A stretch of 13,137 nucleotides of DNA from Bacteroidales bacterium (GCA_029939445.1 JAOZSY010000028.1:1-13137); one strand, 5' to 3'; numbered from the stretch's first letter, positions 1 through 7,856 are shown. Notes: a model not told the origin generated them from the sequence alone. A program made the numbers and translations.

Positions 1-67
1 GAGGGTACAGGCATTAAACAACAATTAAGCGTGAATGTGATTTGCAGTATATCAACTTAGCCGTATA

Positions 68-87
68 AGAACTCTGAAGGAGTTCAA
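68..87 (+). repeat. Dispersed-type 20-base repeat, copy 1
   Basis: The repeat AGAACTCTGAAGGAGTTCAA is found here and, identically, at 137-156. Each copy is itself a small inverted repeat, GAACTC and GAGTTC separated by TGAAG, so it can fold into a 6-bp hairpin with a 5-base loop. From general knowledge of Bacteroidota genomes, related intergenic repeats with a TGAAGG(A/G)GTT core recur many times per genome. That this is one of them is an inference. Confidence 0.6.
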
Positions 88-92
88 CAAAA

Positions 93-119
93 ATAACCAC
101 AAATGCAATTTGTGGTTAT
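93..119. repeat. Perfect 12-bp hairpin between the two repeat copies
   Basis: The arm at 93-104 (ATAACCACAAAT) is perfectly complementary to the arm at 108-119, with a 3-base loop GCA at 105-107. It sits between the two 20-base repeats. No T-run follows, so it is not a standard intrinsic terminator for either strand. It probably belongs to the same repeat unit as its flanks, although a role in RNA processing or in terminating transcription from outside the window is possible. Confidence 0.6.
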
Positions 120-136
120 AAGGACATAAATTATAG

Positions 137-156
137 AGAACTCTGAAGGAGTTCAA
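137..156 (+). repeat. Dispersed-type 20-base repeat, copy 2
   Basis: This is an exact second copy of the repeat at 68-87, starting 69 bases downstream and in the same orientation. It has the same internal inverted repeat, GAACTC (138-143) and GAGTTC (149-154). The sequences flanking the two copies differ, so this is a repeated short motif and not a longer tandem duplication. Confidence 0.6.
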
Positions 157-301
157 GCGTTTTGTATTTACCTATTATACACACCTCCATTATTTTACAT
201 CGGGGCTTAATAAATCAAGGGGCAGGAATGCACATTGTACAGGGAAGAAATTCGGATTTGCTAAATATTTATTATTCACATTCATGTTTGCTAAGTTTTT
301 T

Positions 302-318
302 TTTACTTATTAAGTAAA
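302..318. promoter_or_regulatory. Dyad-symmetric site (possible operator) upstream of the MBL-ABC operon
   Basis: TTTACTTATTAAGTAAA is a 17-base dyad with arms TTTACT and AGTAAA around a 5-base centre. It lies about 100 bases upstream of the first operon gene, directly after a T-run. Its pattern, TTYACT-N5-AGTRAA, is matched by a second dyad at 11312-11328 upstream of the OmpA-domain gene, where the third base and its partner have both changed. A shared transcription factor is possible. Chance is also possible in sequence this AT-rich. Confidence 0.3.
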
Positions 319-417
319 TAGAATTATTAAGAATAGAATTCCATACAAAAAACAAATCCTACACTACAATAAAACCATTATTTTAGCGTATTAAATTATT
401 GCATATAATTATACAAA

Positions 418-1254
418 ATGAAGATAAGTAATATAAGAGCTGAGGATTGGAAAATGGATGGAGGAGCTGGTTTTGGACTTATTCCTAAAACCATATGGGC
501 GAAGCTATACCCTGCCGACGAGAACAACTGTATATTTATGAGTAGCAGACTAATGCTAATAGAACAAGATGACAGAAAGATTCTTATTGACACTGGAATG
601 GGAAGTAAGCGAGGCGACAAGTTCTATAAATTTAAATATATACAAGGTACAAATAGCTTATCGAACTCATTAGAAAAAGCTAATATAAAGCCTGAGGAAA
701 TTACTGATGTTATTATCACCCACCTCCACGACGACCATATTGGCGGTGCAACATATTACGATAGTGAAGAGATAAAGCTCTATTTCCCTAATGCAACACA
801 TTGGGTAAGCAAGGCGCAATGGGATTGGGCAATGAACCCCAATAAACGTGAGGCAGGCTCATATTTTAAAGATAATTTTATTCCACTGCAAGAAGCTAAT
901 AAGCTGCAATTGGTGGAAGAAAACGGTGAGTATATTCCTAATATTGAATTCCGCATTTATGATGGTCATACAGTAGGAAATATTGTGCCTATTATTAAAT
1001 ATAATGATAAAAAGATTGCTTATATGGGCGATTTTATTCCTTATGTGGCAGCATTACCTCTACCTTATATTTCGGCAAACGATATTCAGCCATTATTAAG
1101 TTTAAGCGAGAAAGAAGAATTTCTTAATGAGGCTGTAAAAGATAATATTTATCTATACTTTCAGCACGATTATTATAACGAATTATGCACTGTAGAGGCC
1201 AGCTCGAGAAGAGTTGTTCTAAAACAAACATATTTACTTAAAGAAATTCTGTAA
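418..1254 (+). CDS. MBL-fold metallo-hydrolase (lactonase-like)
   Basis: This 278-residue protein belongs to the metallo-beta-lactamase superfamily of dinuclear metal hydrolases. The metal ligands are all visible: H102-x-H104-x-D106-H107 (in THLHDDHIGG), H184 (in DGHTVGN), D205 (in YMGDF) and H250 (in FQHDYY). The spacing and the N-terminal DGGAGFGLIPK segment fit the COG0491 group that includes quorum-quenching lactonases, but the substrate cannot be read from the sequence. There is no signal peptide or membrane segment, so it should be cytoplasmic. The ATG at 418 is the natural start, and the A-rich leader has no Shine-Dalgarno site, as is usual in Bacteroidota. The stop overlaps the start of the ABC ATPase by one base (TAATG), which implies translational coupling. 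Alternatives are a hydrolase of thioesters or of a lipid-linked ester. Confidence 0.9.
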   Translation: MKISNIRAEDWKMDGGAGFGLIPKTIWAKLYPADENNCIFMSSRLMLIEQDDRKILIDTGMGSKRGDKFYKFKYIQGTNSLSNSLEKANIKPEEITDVIITHLHDDHIGGATYYDSEEIKLYFPNATHWVSKAQWDWAMNPNKREAGSYFKDNFIPLQEANKLQLVEENGEYIPNIEFRIYDGHTVGNIVPIIKYNDKKIAYMGDFIPYVAALPLPYISANDIQPLLSLSEKEEFLNEAVKDNIYLYFQHDYYNELCTVEASSRRVVLKQTYLLKEIL

Positions 1255-2153
1255 TGAGTAATATTATATTGACAGTAAATAATCTATCTAAAAAATACGG
1301 TAAACTTACTGCTGTAAACTCTTTATCATTTGAGTTTAAATCGGGAGAAGTTTACGGCATATTGGGACCAAATGGTAGTGGAAAAACTACAACATTAGCC
1401 ATGCTGTCGGATGTTATTAGATCAACTGCTGGAGAATACCGTTGGTTTGGCACTAAAATGGGCAGCAACCAAAGGCGAAGGTTGGGAATTATGCTTGAAA
1501 AGCCTAACTTTTACGAATACTTATCGGGGCTTGATAATCTAAAAATTGTAGCAGACATTAGAGGTGTAGCGCATAGCGAGATTGATGACATTCTGAAACA
1601 AGTAGGGCTTTACGAAAGACGAAATAGTCGTTTCAAAACCTATTCGCTGGGAATGAAACAGCGCTTGGCAATTGGCGCTACTATACTTGGAAACCCTGAG
1701 GTACTAATCCTTGACGAACCCACAAACGGACTTGATCCTGAAGGAATTGCAGAGGTAAGGAATTTAATAATAGAACTTGCTAATAATGATAAAACCATAA
1801 TTCTGGCAAGTCATTTATTGGACGAAGTACAAAAGGTTTGTACTCAAATGCTTGTTCTTAAAAGTGGGAATAAAATATACCAAGGCAGCGCCAGAGGTCT
1901 TGACAAAAACTCGCAGCTAATAGAAATAAAAGCTGAAGATATAATTAAGCTAAAAAACGCCCTTGACAACAGCACTGACTACATAAAATACGAAGACAAT
2001 AACGATAGTATATTAGTTGATATTGGTCGTGATAAAAACGGTGCGGACTTAAATTCCTATTTACACTCCAAGGGAGTTTCACTTTCATTTTTAAGTCAGA
2101 AATCAGAAAGCTTAGAAGAAAATATTTTTGATCTACTAAAATCTACAAAATGA
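1254..2153 (+). CDS. ABC-2 type transporter, ATP-binding subunit
   Basis: This 299-residue ABC ATPase should power the permease encoded directly downstream from the cytoplasmic face of the inner membrane. The full motif set is present: Walker A GPNGSGKTT (residues 38-46), a signature in the variant form YSLGMKQRL (130-138), Walker B VLILDEP (150-156) with D154 and E155, a GLDP D-loop, and switch histidine H187 in LASHLLDE. The YSLGM signature and the EKPNFYEYLSG segment after the Q-loop position are typical of the BcrA-like (bacitracin/lantibiotic-exporter) branch. Residues after about 215 form a variable C-terminal extension of the kind common in that branch. The gene begins inside the stop codon of the MBL gene and ends inside the start of the permease gene (ATGA overlap). 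The cargo is unknown; antibiotic resistance is only one possibility. Confidence 0.93.
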   Translation: MSNIILTVNNLSKKYGKLTAVNSLSFEFKSGEVYGILGPNGSGKTTTLAMLSDVIRSTAGEYRWFGTKMGSNQRRRLGIMLEKPNFYEYLSGLDNLKIVADIRGVAHSEIDDILKQVGLYERRNSRFKTYSLGMKQRLAIGATILGNPEVLILDEPTNGLDPEGIAEVRNLIIELANNDKTIILASHLLDEVQKVCTQMLVLKSGNKIYQGSARGLDKNSQLIEIKAEDIIKLKNALDNSTDYIKYEDNNDSILVDIGRDKNGADLNSYLHSKGVSLSFLSQKSESLEENIFDLLKSTK

Positions 2154-2965
2154 TATTTACATTACTAAAAATAGAATGGAGAAAAGTAGCTAAAAATAGA
2201 ATTTTTTGGATAATGCTATTTTTAAGTTTTGCGGCATTAATAGCTGCACTACTTGGTTTACAAGAGATTATTGACCAAACAAATAGCAACTTAAAAGACA
2301 CTCAGTTTGGTGATTTACCACTGCTACCTACCAATATTTTTATATTTCCACATGTGTGGCATAATATTGCATTTATTGCTAGGTTTATGAAATTATTTTT
2401 AGGCGTTGTAATGATTATCCTCGTTACTAATGAGTACACTTACAACACTCTAAGGCAAAATCTAATAACGGGTTTAAGCAAAAGAAACCTTATTTCGGCA
2501 AAAGCAATAGACGCAATAATATTGGCTGCAACCTCCACCATAATACTATTCGTTTTTGGAATAATAATGGGTTTTATTAGTACCGAAGAAATTCAATTTA
2601 AAGATATATTCCGAAAAATTAATTATATAGGCGCATACTTTATTATGGTTGTAGGTTTTTTGAGCTTTGCAATGATGATTGCCTTTATTGTAAAAAAAGC
2701 AGCCTTTAGCATAATGATTTTACTTGTTTACTCATATATTTTAGAACTTGTTTTTGCTTTTAAGTATGAGGATACTTTTGGAAATTATTTACCATTACGA
2801 AATTTCAATTTGCTAGTAGAAGCACCAAATATTCCTGCATTTCAAACCATGGGAATTAGTAATTTTGCATATGGGATTCCCACAACTAATTTGATATTAT
2901 CATTTGTTTATATTGGTGTGTTTTGGGGAGTATCGTATTTAATTCTTAATAAGAGAGATTTATAA
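2150..2965 (+). CDS. ABC-2 type transporter, permease subunit
   Basis: This 271-residue integral membrane protein is the likely partner of the ATPase upstream, sharing a 4-base ATGA overlap with it. About six hydrophobic helices can be seen, at roughly residues 17-37, 75-93, 119-142, 158-181, 184-205 and 246-266. The segment TNEYTYNTLRQNLITGLSK (93-111) is the conserved cytoplasmic stretch after the second helix in ABC-2 permeases. A soluble loop lies between helices 1 and 2 (about 38-74). One ATPase and one permease suggest a homodimeric exporter with two copies of each subunit. Only 15 bases separate it from the LTA-synthase-like gene, so the cargo could be an envelope lipid or the substrate of that enzyme. 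That link is inferred from context only. Confidence 0.88.
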   Translation: MIFTLLKIEWRKVAKNRIFWIMLFLSFAALIAALLGLQEIIDQTNSNLKDTQFGDLPLLPTNIFIFPHVWHNIAFIARFMKLFLGVVMIILVTNEYTYNTLRQNLITGLSKRNLISAKAIDAIILAATSTIILFVFGIIMGFISTEEIQFKDIFRKINYIGAYFIMVVGFLSFAMMIAFIVKKAAFSIMILLVYSYILELVFAFKYEDTFGNYLPLRNFNLLVEAPNIPAFQTMGISNFAYGIPTTNLILSFVYIGVFWGVSYLILNKRDL

Positions 2966-2980
2966 TTATTTAATTTCAGA

Positions 2981-4867
2981 ATGAACTATAGAATAAAAAT
3001 ACTCACATTACTAAAACGATTAGCGTTTGTATTATTACTATTTGTAATAATGCGAAACCTAATGTATATGTTTAATGTGGGCATGTTTCGCCATTTAAGT
3101 ATAATGGAATTGGTGGAGCTAAACTTCTATGGACTTCGATTTGATTTGTCGGCAGTATTGGCAACAAATTCATTACTTATATTACTTTACCTACTACCTT
3201 TAGAGTATATAAGTCCACGATGGAATAATTGGCTGCTAAATACTGTTTTTATAGCCATTAACTCCTTAAGTATAACTGCTAACCTGAGCGATGTAATTTA
3301 CTATAGGTTTACGCTAAAACGCACTACCTTTGAATTTATCCATATGTTTCAGGAAGACAGTGGAATGATAAACATTATTTCAGGATTTATTTTCGATTTT
3401 TGGTATATTTCTATTCTTGGTATTGCATTAATAATAAGCCTAATATTCTTTAGCAAAAACACGAATATTAAAGAAGATAATATTAGCACATCTTATTCTT
3501 TTAGTATAAAGCGGCTTTTGTTTGCATTGTTTTTTCTTAGCATAACAACAGTAGGTGTAAGAGGAGGATTTCAGCTTCGCCCAATTTCTATTATTGATGC
3601 AAATAAATATACTAAAACAGAGAATCAAGCATTGGTACTAAATACAAGTTTTACAATTATTAAAACCATTGGAAAACACAAAGTTAGACTAAAAGAGTAT
3701 TTCCCATACGAGCGAATGGAAGACTTAATAACTGTTGACCATATTCCAAAAGACACTCTAAGCTTTAGACCTTTGAATGTTGTAATTATTATTATGGAAA
3801 GCATGTCGAAAGAGCATAGCGCTTACTTTAATAAAAACTTACAAGGAAAAGGCTTTACACCATTTCTGGATTCGCTATGCACACAATCATTAGTTTGCGA
3901 GCAAGCTTATGCCAACGGAAGAAAGTCCATAGAAGGAATTCCTGCAATTCTTGCATCCTTCCCTACCCTTTTTAATGACGCCTTTATCTCATCCAACTAT
4001 TCTGCAAATAGAATTAATAGTATTGCTAGTTTATTAAAAAAAGAAGGATATTCAAGTTCATTTTTTCATGGTGGAAATAATGGAACCATGGGTTTTAATA
4101 ACTTTATGGCTTCAATAGGATTTGATAACTATTATGGACGAAATGAGTATAATAAGCCTGAGGATTTTGATGGCAAATGGGGAATTTTTGACCATAAATT
4201 TTTTAGCTATTTCGAGCAACAATTATCCATAAAACCTGAGCCATTTTTTGCCTCAATATTTTCGTTATCGGCACATCACCCTTATACTATTCCTACAGAA
4301 TTTAAGAATAAATTCCCTAAAGGACCCGGCGAAATACAGCAGAGCATTGCCTATAGCGATTATGCCTTGCAGCAGTTTTTCAAAGATGCTAGTACTAAGC
4401 AGTGGTTTGATAATACTTTATTTGTGATTACTGCCGACCATACTTCTGAAATAACTGATGAAGATTTTAATAATGAAGGTGGAAAATACGCAATACCTAT
4501 TTTATACTATATGCCAAAAGATTCCCTAATTGGGCAATATAATAAAACAAGTCAGCAGATAGATATTCTGCCTTCTATTATGGATTATTTGGCCTATCCT
4601 AAAGCTTATTATTCCTTGGGAAATAGCGTTTTTTCGGATACAAAATATCATGAATCCATATCGTATAATACAGGAATTTATCAATATATTTCTGGAGATG
4701 ATATTATTCAATTTAGCACTCAAAACGATTCGGTAGTATTGCGCAGTAAATTGACTCTAATATTAGAAGCAAAGCCCGACACCATTACTGACAAGAAGAA
4801 ACGTATTATGAGTTTGATTCAAGAGTTTAATTATGATTTAATAAATGACAGAATGAAGGTTAATTAA
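2981..4867 (+). CDS. LTA-synthase-family membrane sulfatase/phosphotransferase
   Basis: This 628-residue protein has the two-part plan of the LtaS/OpgB family: about five N-terminal membrane helices (roughly 10-32, 57-76, 84-103, 132-157, 176-193), then a large alkaline-phosphatase-fold domain (from about 264) that should face the periplasm. Likely catalytic and metal positions are E273 (IIIMES), S316 (GRKSIEGIPAI), H433 (SAHHPY) and D486-H487 (TADHTSE). Staphylococcal LtaS has threonine at the nucleophile position, so S316 would be a serine variant. RGGFQLRPI (194-202) is familiar from Bacteroidota homologues. Gram-negatives of this phylum do not make lipoteichoic acid, so transfer of a phospholipid headgroup to a glycan, lipid or LPS-like acceptor is more likely. 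It is the last gene of the operon and converges with the adaptor gene. Confidence 0.88.
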   Translation: MNYRIKILTLLKRLAFVLLLFVIMRNLMYMFNVGMFRHLSIMELVELNFYGLRFDLSAVLATNSLLILLYLLPLEYISPRWNNWLLNTVFIAINSLSITANLSDVIYYRFTLKRTTFEFIHMFQEDSGMINIISGFIFDFWYISILGIALIISLIFFSKNTNIKEDNISTSYSFSIKRLLFALFFLSITTVGVRGGFQLRPISIIDANKYTKTENQALVLNTSFTIIKTIGKHKVRLKEYFPYERMEDLITVDHIPKDTLSFRPLNVVIIIMESMSKEHSAYFNKNLQGKGFTPFLDSLCTQSLVCEQAYANGRKSIEGIPAILASFPTLFNDAFISSNYSANRINSIASLLKKEGYSSSFFHGGNNGTMGFNNFMASIGFDNYYGRNEYNKPEDFDGKWGIFDHKFFSYFEQQLSIKPEPFFASIFSLSAHHPYTIPTEFKNKFPKGPGEIQQSIAYSDYALQQFFKDASTKQWFDNTLFVITADHTSEITDEDFNNEGGKYAIPILYYMPKDSLIGQYNKTSQQIDILPSIMDYLAYPKAYYSLGNSVFSDTKYHESISYNTGIYQYISGDDIIQFSTQNDSVVLRSKLTLILEAKPDTITDKKKRIMSLIQEFNYDLINDRMKVN

Positions 4868-4912
4868 TTATTTCTGAATAACCCAATTATATTATACAAT
4901 ACGGTAATTCCA

Positions 4913-6277
4913 CTAATTAAACAGTTCAGATTTATCGACCTTATTTACCGGCTGATTGTTTTTAAGTTTTTTACTCACTGCACGATAGGGAGCAGTAACA
5001 ACTTCATCGCCTTCTTCCAAACCACTAAGCACTTGATAAAACTCTGTGTCTTGAATTCCGATTTTAATATCTCTAAGCTGTACTTTTCCATCAGAATACA
5101 CAAAAACAAAGGTTTTAGTTTCGTTCTCTAAAACAACTTTAGAATCATTCTTTTCTGGAACAAACTTATTTTTTGCTTCGCCATTACCTGTCCACGAAGA
5201 GGTATCAATACGAGTAGTAACTGCCTGAATTGGAACAGTAACTATATCATTTTCGTAGGTAGTTAATATTTCTACACTTGCCGACATACCCGGTCTGAAA
5301 GGCGATAAATTAGGATTTTCTAAATCCAATAAATCATTATATGAGGAAATAAGAACTCTTATTTTTACAACAAAATTTGTAACCTGATCAGTTCCCTGTC
5401 CCGAAAGATTTGCCGAATTTGCAATCTCACTTACCAAACCTTTAAACTTGCGCCCCAAGTAAGCATCAACCTCAATAAGGGCTGTATCGCCAAGGTTAAC
5501 TCTTATAATATCATTCTCGCTAACATCTACCTGAGCCTCCATATTATTAAGATTAGCAATACGCATAACTTCCGATCCTGCAGAGAATTGTGACGCACCA
5601 CTAACACGCTCGCCTACTTCTTTCGATAACTTAGATACCGTTCCATCCAAAGGAGAATAAACAGCCGTTTTAGTAAGATTATCCTTAGCCTCGCGCAAAG
5701 AAGCCTCTGCATTTTTTACTTGGTATTTTGATGACTCTACACTCTGCTTAGCAGCTTCAACATCAGCTTTTGCCACCTCATAAGTAGACTCTGCAGCCTC
5801 AAAATCAGAATCCGATATTACTTCCTTATCATGTAATTGCTTTTTCCTTTTAAAATCATTCTCTGCCTTTAGAAGTTGCGATTTGCTCTGCGAATACCTT
5901 GCCTTTGAATTTGCCAAATTAGCTTTTGATGAATTCAAATTAGCACGAACTTTATCCATAGAACTCAAATAAATATCAGGATTAATTTTTAGCAATAGTT
6001 GACCTTCCTTTACGCTATCACCCTCCTTTACAAAAATACCTTTTATCTCGCCCGAAGCATCAGGAGCTATAAGAATTTCTCGCTCTGGCTGTATTTTTCC
6101 GCTTGCTGTTATTGATTCTATAATACTACCTATTTTTACCTCTTGCGTGCTTACTTTTAGCAATTCTTCAGACCCTAGATGTCCCTGTTTTTTGGCAACT
6201 ACAAGCACAACTACAATTATAGCAGCTATGCTTATCAGTATAATATTTCTCTTTTTAGTATCTTTAGTTTTTTTCAT
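4913..6277 (-). CDS. Periplasmic adaptor (MFP/HlyD family) of a tripartite efflux system
   Basis: This 454-residue membrane fusion protein should be anchored in the inner membrane and bridge a pump to the outer-membrane TolC. The N-terminal helix is at about 11-28. The lipoyl-like domain is split as usual: first half about 63-100 (GEIKGIFVKEGDSVKEGQ), second half about 204-242 (SPLDGTVSKLSKEVGERV). Between them is a long alpha-hairpin (about 104-203), rich in Ala, Lys, Ser and Glu, which docks on TolC. A beta-barrel (about 245-340) and a membrane-proximal domain follow. The ASGKIQPE segment matches MacA-like adaptors that work with ABC pumps. It lies 41 bases downstream of the TolC gene on the same strand with no promoter between, so the two are co-transcribed. 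Neither a MacB-type nor an RND pump gene follows: the next gene is convergent. Confidence 0.92.
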   Translation of the reverse strand: MKKTKDTKKRNIILISIAAIIVVVLVVAKKQGHLGSEELLKVSTQEVKIGSIIESITASGKIQPEREILIAPDASGEIKGIFVKEGDSVKEGQLLLKINPDIYLSSMDKVRANLNSSKANLANSKARYSQSKSQLLKAENDFKRKKQLHDKEVISDSDFEAAESTYEVAKADVEAAKQSVESSKYQVKNAEASLREAKDNLTKTAVYSPLDGTVSKLSKEVGERVSGASQFSAGSEVMRIANLNNMEAQVDVSENDIIRVNLGDTALIEVDAYLGRKFKGLVSEIANSANLSGQGTDQVTNFVVKIRVLISSYNDLLDLENPNLSPFRPGMSASVEILTTYENDIVTVPIQAVTTRIDTSSWTGNGEAKNKFVPEKNDSKVVLENETKTFVFVYSDGKVQLRDIKIGIQDTEFYQVLSGLEEGDEVVTAPYRAVSKKLKNNQPVNKVDKSELFN

Positions 6278-6318
6278 TTCTTATATAAATAAACGTCTTC
6301 TGAATAAAAAATATCTTA

Positions 6319-7740
6319 TTATAATTTTAGTGGCTTGCCAGAATAAAAATCCAACACCTTAACCCTAAATACATAATTAAATTTAGCATTAAGCATTTCA
6401 CTAGTGGCAATATCGAGTTTTATTTTTGAGTCATTATACTCAAAGGCAGTAATAATTTTGGCAGCATACCTTTGTTCTGCATAATTAAAAGCCTCCGACA
6501 ATGCATCTACTTGCAAAGCTGAAGCCTCATATTGCTTATAAGCCGATCGAGCATCAGCATAAGCCTGCTCTATGGTTTGTCGCATTTGCCATTTAGCATT
6601 TTCTAAATTTAGCTCAGCTTTCTTCTTTGCTATTTCGGACTGCCCTATTACCGAGTGAGTTTGCAAACCATTAAAAATTGGTATTGATAAGTATAATCCT
6701 ATGGAATAGTTCTTATTATCTATCAACTGATCGTCCCATGCTTTAGGCCTAGTATTATACGTAAAATCGGGAGTTAATACAACATCACCACCCATTGTAA
6801 TATCCCCATTAGGATTAAAGCCAGTAAGTACTGGGGAGCCATCAAGAATGCTATTTGCTCCAGAATAACCACTTCCCAAACTAGCAGAAATACTTAGATT
6901 TGGCGAAACTCCTCCTTTTGATATACTCAAATCTTTATGTGCACTCTGAACGCGCATATCAGCACTTTTAATTTCTGGTCTATTCTCCAAAGCATATTGG
7001 TAAACTACATTTGGATTTTGTAGTTCGCCAAAGCCATCAACAAGCTCCATATCAGGAGCCGTAATATCAAAAGCTGTATCGCCAGGTAAATACATCATCT
7101 GCTTTATTTTCAGAACAGAAAGCATAAGTTTATTCTCCGCTTCAATCTCTTGAGCTTGCTCCGTTGCCAATTGCGATTTTATATTATACAAATCACCCTT
7201 TGCTGCACTTCCTGCATTCACAAGTTTCTCTGTTCTATCTACCTGCATCTGGGTCAAACTAAGTTGATCAGTTTTGTTTTTAAGATTCTCCTTATTATAA
7301 AGTATTTGTAGGAAAGCAGTTGTTATATCCATCGCCTTCATATCCTCTTGATAATCCATATCATAACGCTGAGCAGCCAATTCTAGCTTATTCTTCTTTA
7401 CAGAATTAAGAAGTTTAAAACCATTGAATAATGTAAGGCTCGATTGTAGATATAAGTTTACAGAGTTTGTTCTTGTATCGGCAAATTGATTGGTATATCT
7501 ATCCACACTCTTTCCCCAATTCACAACATCATTTACATTAGCATTTAGGCTTGGTAGCATTGTAGCTCTCGAACGAGATAGGTTATACTCCTGAATCTCT
7601 AATTGAAGTTTGTTCTGCTGTAAATCTAGATTATGAGATTGCCCATATTCTATACATTGCTCAAGAGTCCAAACTGATTGAGCTACAGAATATTGCTGAG
7701 CAAGAACAATGCTTAGAATTAATATTAACTTATATTTCAT
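6319..7740 (-). CDS. TolC-family outer-membrane efflux channel
   Basis: This 473-residue protein has a signal peptide (about residues 1-20, ending SVAQS) followed by WTLEQCIEYGQSHNLDLQQ, the characteristic opening of Bacteroidota TolC-like proteins. Two outer-membrane-efflux repeats follow, each with long amphipathic helices and a beta segment, for example NVNDVVNWGKSVDRYTNQF in the first and GLYLSIPIFNGL in the second. The length is in the usual range for the family (about 430-500). It should form a trimeric channel through the outer membrane and periplasm, paired with the adaptor encoded 41 bases downstream. The gene is divergent from the M1 peptidase, with a possible TAnnTTTG promoter about 55 bases upstream of its start. 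The partner pump is not in the window. Confidence 0.93.
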   Translation of the reverse strand: MKYKLILILSIVLAQQYSVAQSVWTLEQCIEYGQSHNLDLQQNKLQLEIQEYNLSRSRATMLPSLNANVNDVVNWGKSVDRYTNQFADTRTNSVNLYLQSSLTLFNGFKLLNSVKKNKLELAAQRYDMDYQEDMKAMDITTAFLQILYNKENLKNKTDQLSLTQMQVDRTEKLVNAGSAAKGDLYNIKSQLATEQAQEIEAENKLMLSVLKIKQMMYLPGDTAFDITAPDMELVDGFGELQNPNVVYQYALENRPEIKSADMRVQSAHKDLSISKGGVSPNLSISASLGSGYSGANSILDGSPVLTGFNPNGDITMGGDVVLTPDFTYNTRPKAWDDQLIDNKNYSIGLYLSIPIFNGLQTHSVIGQSEIAKKKAELNLENAKWQMRQTIEQAYADARSAYKQYEASALQVDALSEAFNYAEQRYAAKIITAFEYNDSKIKLDIATSEMLNAKFNYVFRVKVLDFYSGKPLKL

Positions 7741-7795
7741 TCGTGATATTATTATTATCTATATTCTATTGCTATAATATTATTACTTTAGAGCT

Positions 7796-7803
7796 CAAAT
7801 TTA
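7796..7803 (-). promoter_or_regulatory. Possible Bacteroidota-type promoter for the TolC-adaptor unit
   Basis: Read on the minus strand the sequence is TAAATTTG, an exact match to the TAnnTTTG -7 box. A TTTTG -33-like element lies upstream at 7823-7819, with a spacer of 15 bases, somewhat shorter than the usual 17-23. This would give a leader of about 50 bases before the TolC start at 7740. The motif is short and the region very AT-rich, so a chance match cannot be excluded. Confidence 0.4.
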
Positions 7804-7856
7804 TTACTATTTTTAAAGCAAAATATTTATTTATTTCTAAAATAAAAACATATAAA

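Larger units (their letters stand above)
1..417. other. Non-coding, repeat-bearing upstream region
   Basis: No convincing gene is present on either strand. The stretch holds two copies of a 20-base repeat (68-87 and 137-156), a perfect hairpin between them (93-119), and a locally GC-richer block at about 200-245 that contains GGGGC twice (202-206 and 219-223). These are followed by a T-run (296-304), a dyad-symmetric site (302-318) and a 9-base direct repeat AATAGAATT (317-325 and 332-340). The promoter of the operon starting at 418 should lie here, but no exact TAnnTTTG box is visible. The nearest match is CATGTTTG at 283-290, which is weak. Confidence 0.6.

Noticed and set aside
1..60. Possible C-terminal end of a gene in frame 1, closing with TAG at 58-60
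   Set aside because: Only 19 codons are visible, without any recognisable motif; an open frame this short is expected by chance.
60..160. CRISPR array
   Set aside because: There are only two repeat copies, each 20 bases, with a spacer that is itself a perfect hairpin, and no cas genes nearby.
1254..2965. Bacteriocin or lantibiotic biosynthesis/immunity locus suggested by the BcrA-like ABC pair
   Set aside because: No precursor peptide, modification enzyme or two-component regulator is nearby; the neighbours are envelope genes.
4868..4912. Bidirectional terminator between the convergent LTA-synthase-like and adaptor genes
   Set aside because: The 45-base gap is AT-rich, but no stem with more than a few base pairs followed by a T-run could be found.
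6147..6362. Open frames on the strand opposite the adaptor, TolC, peptidase and permease genes
   Set aside because: They lie inside well-supported genes, lack recognisable domains and follow the codon pattern of the true strand.
7743..7856. Upstream ATG extending the M1 peptidase by 38 residues
   Set aside because: The extension would bury the signal peptide that begins at 7857 and consists of low-complexity AT-rich codons overlapping the divergent promoter region.
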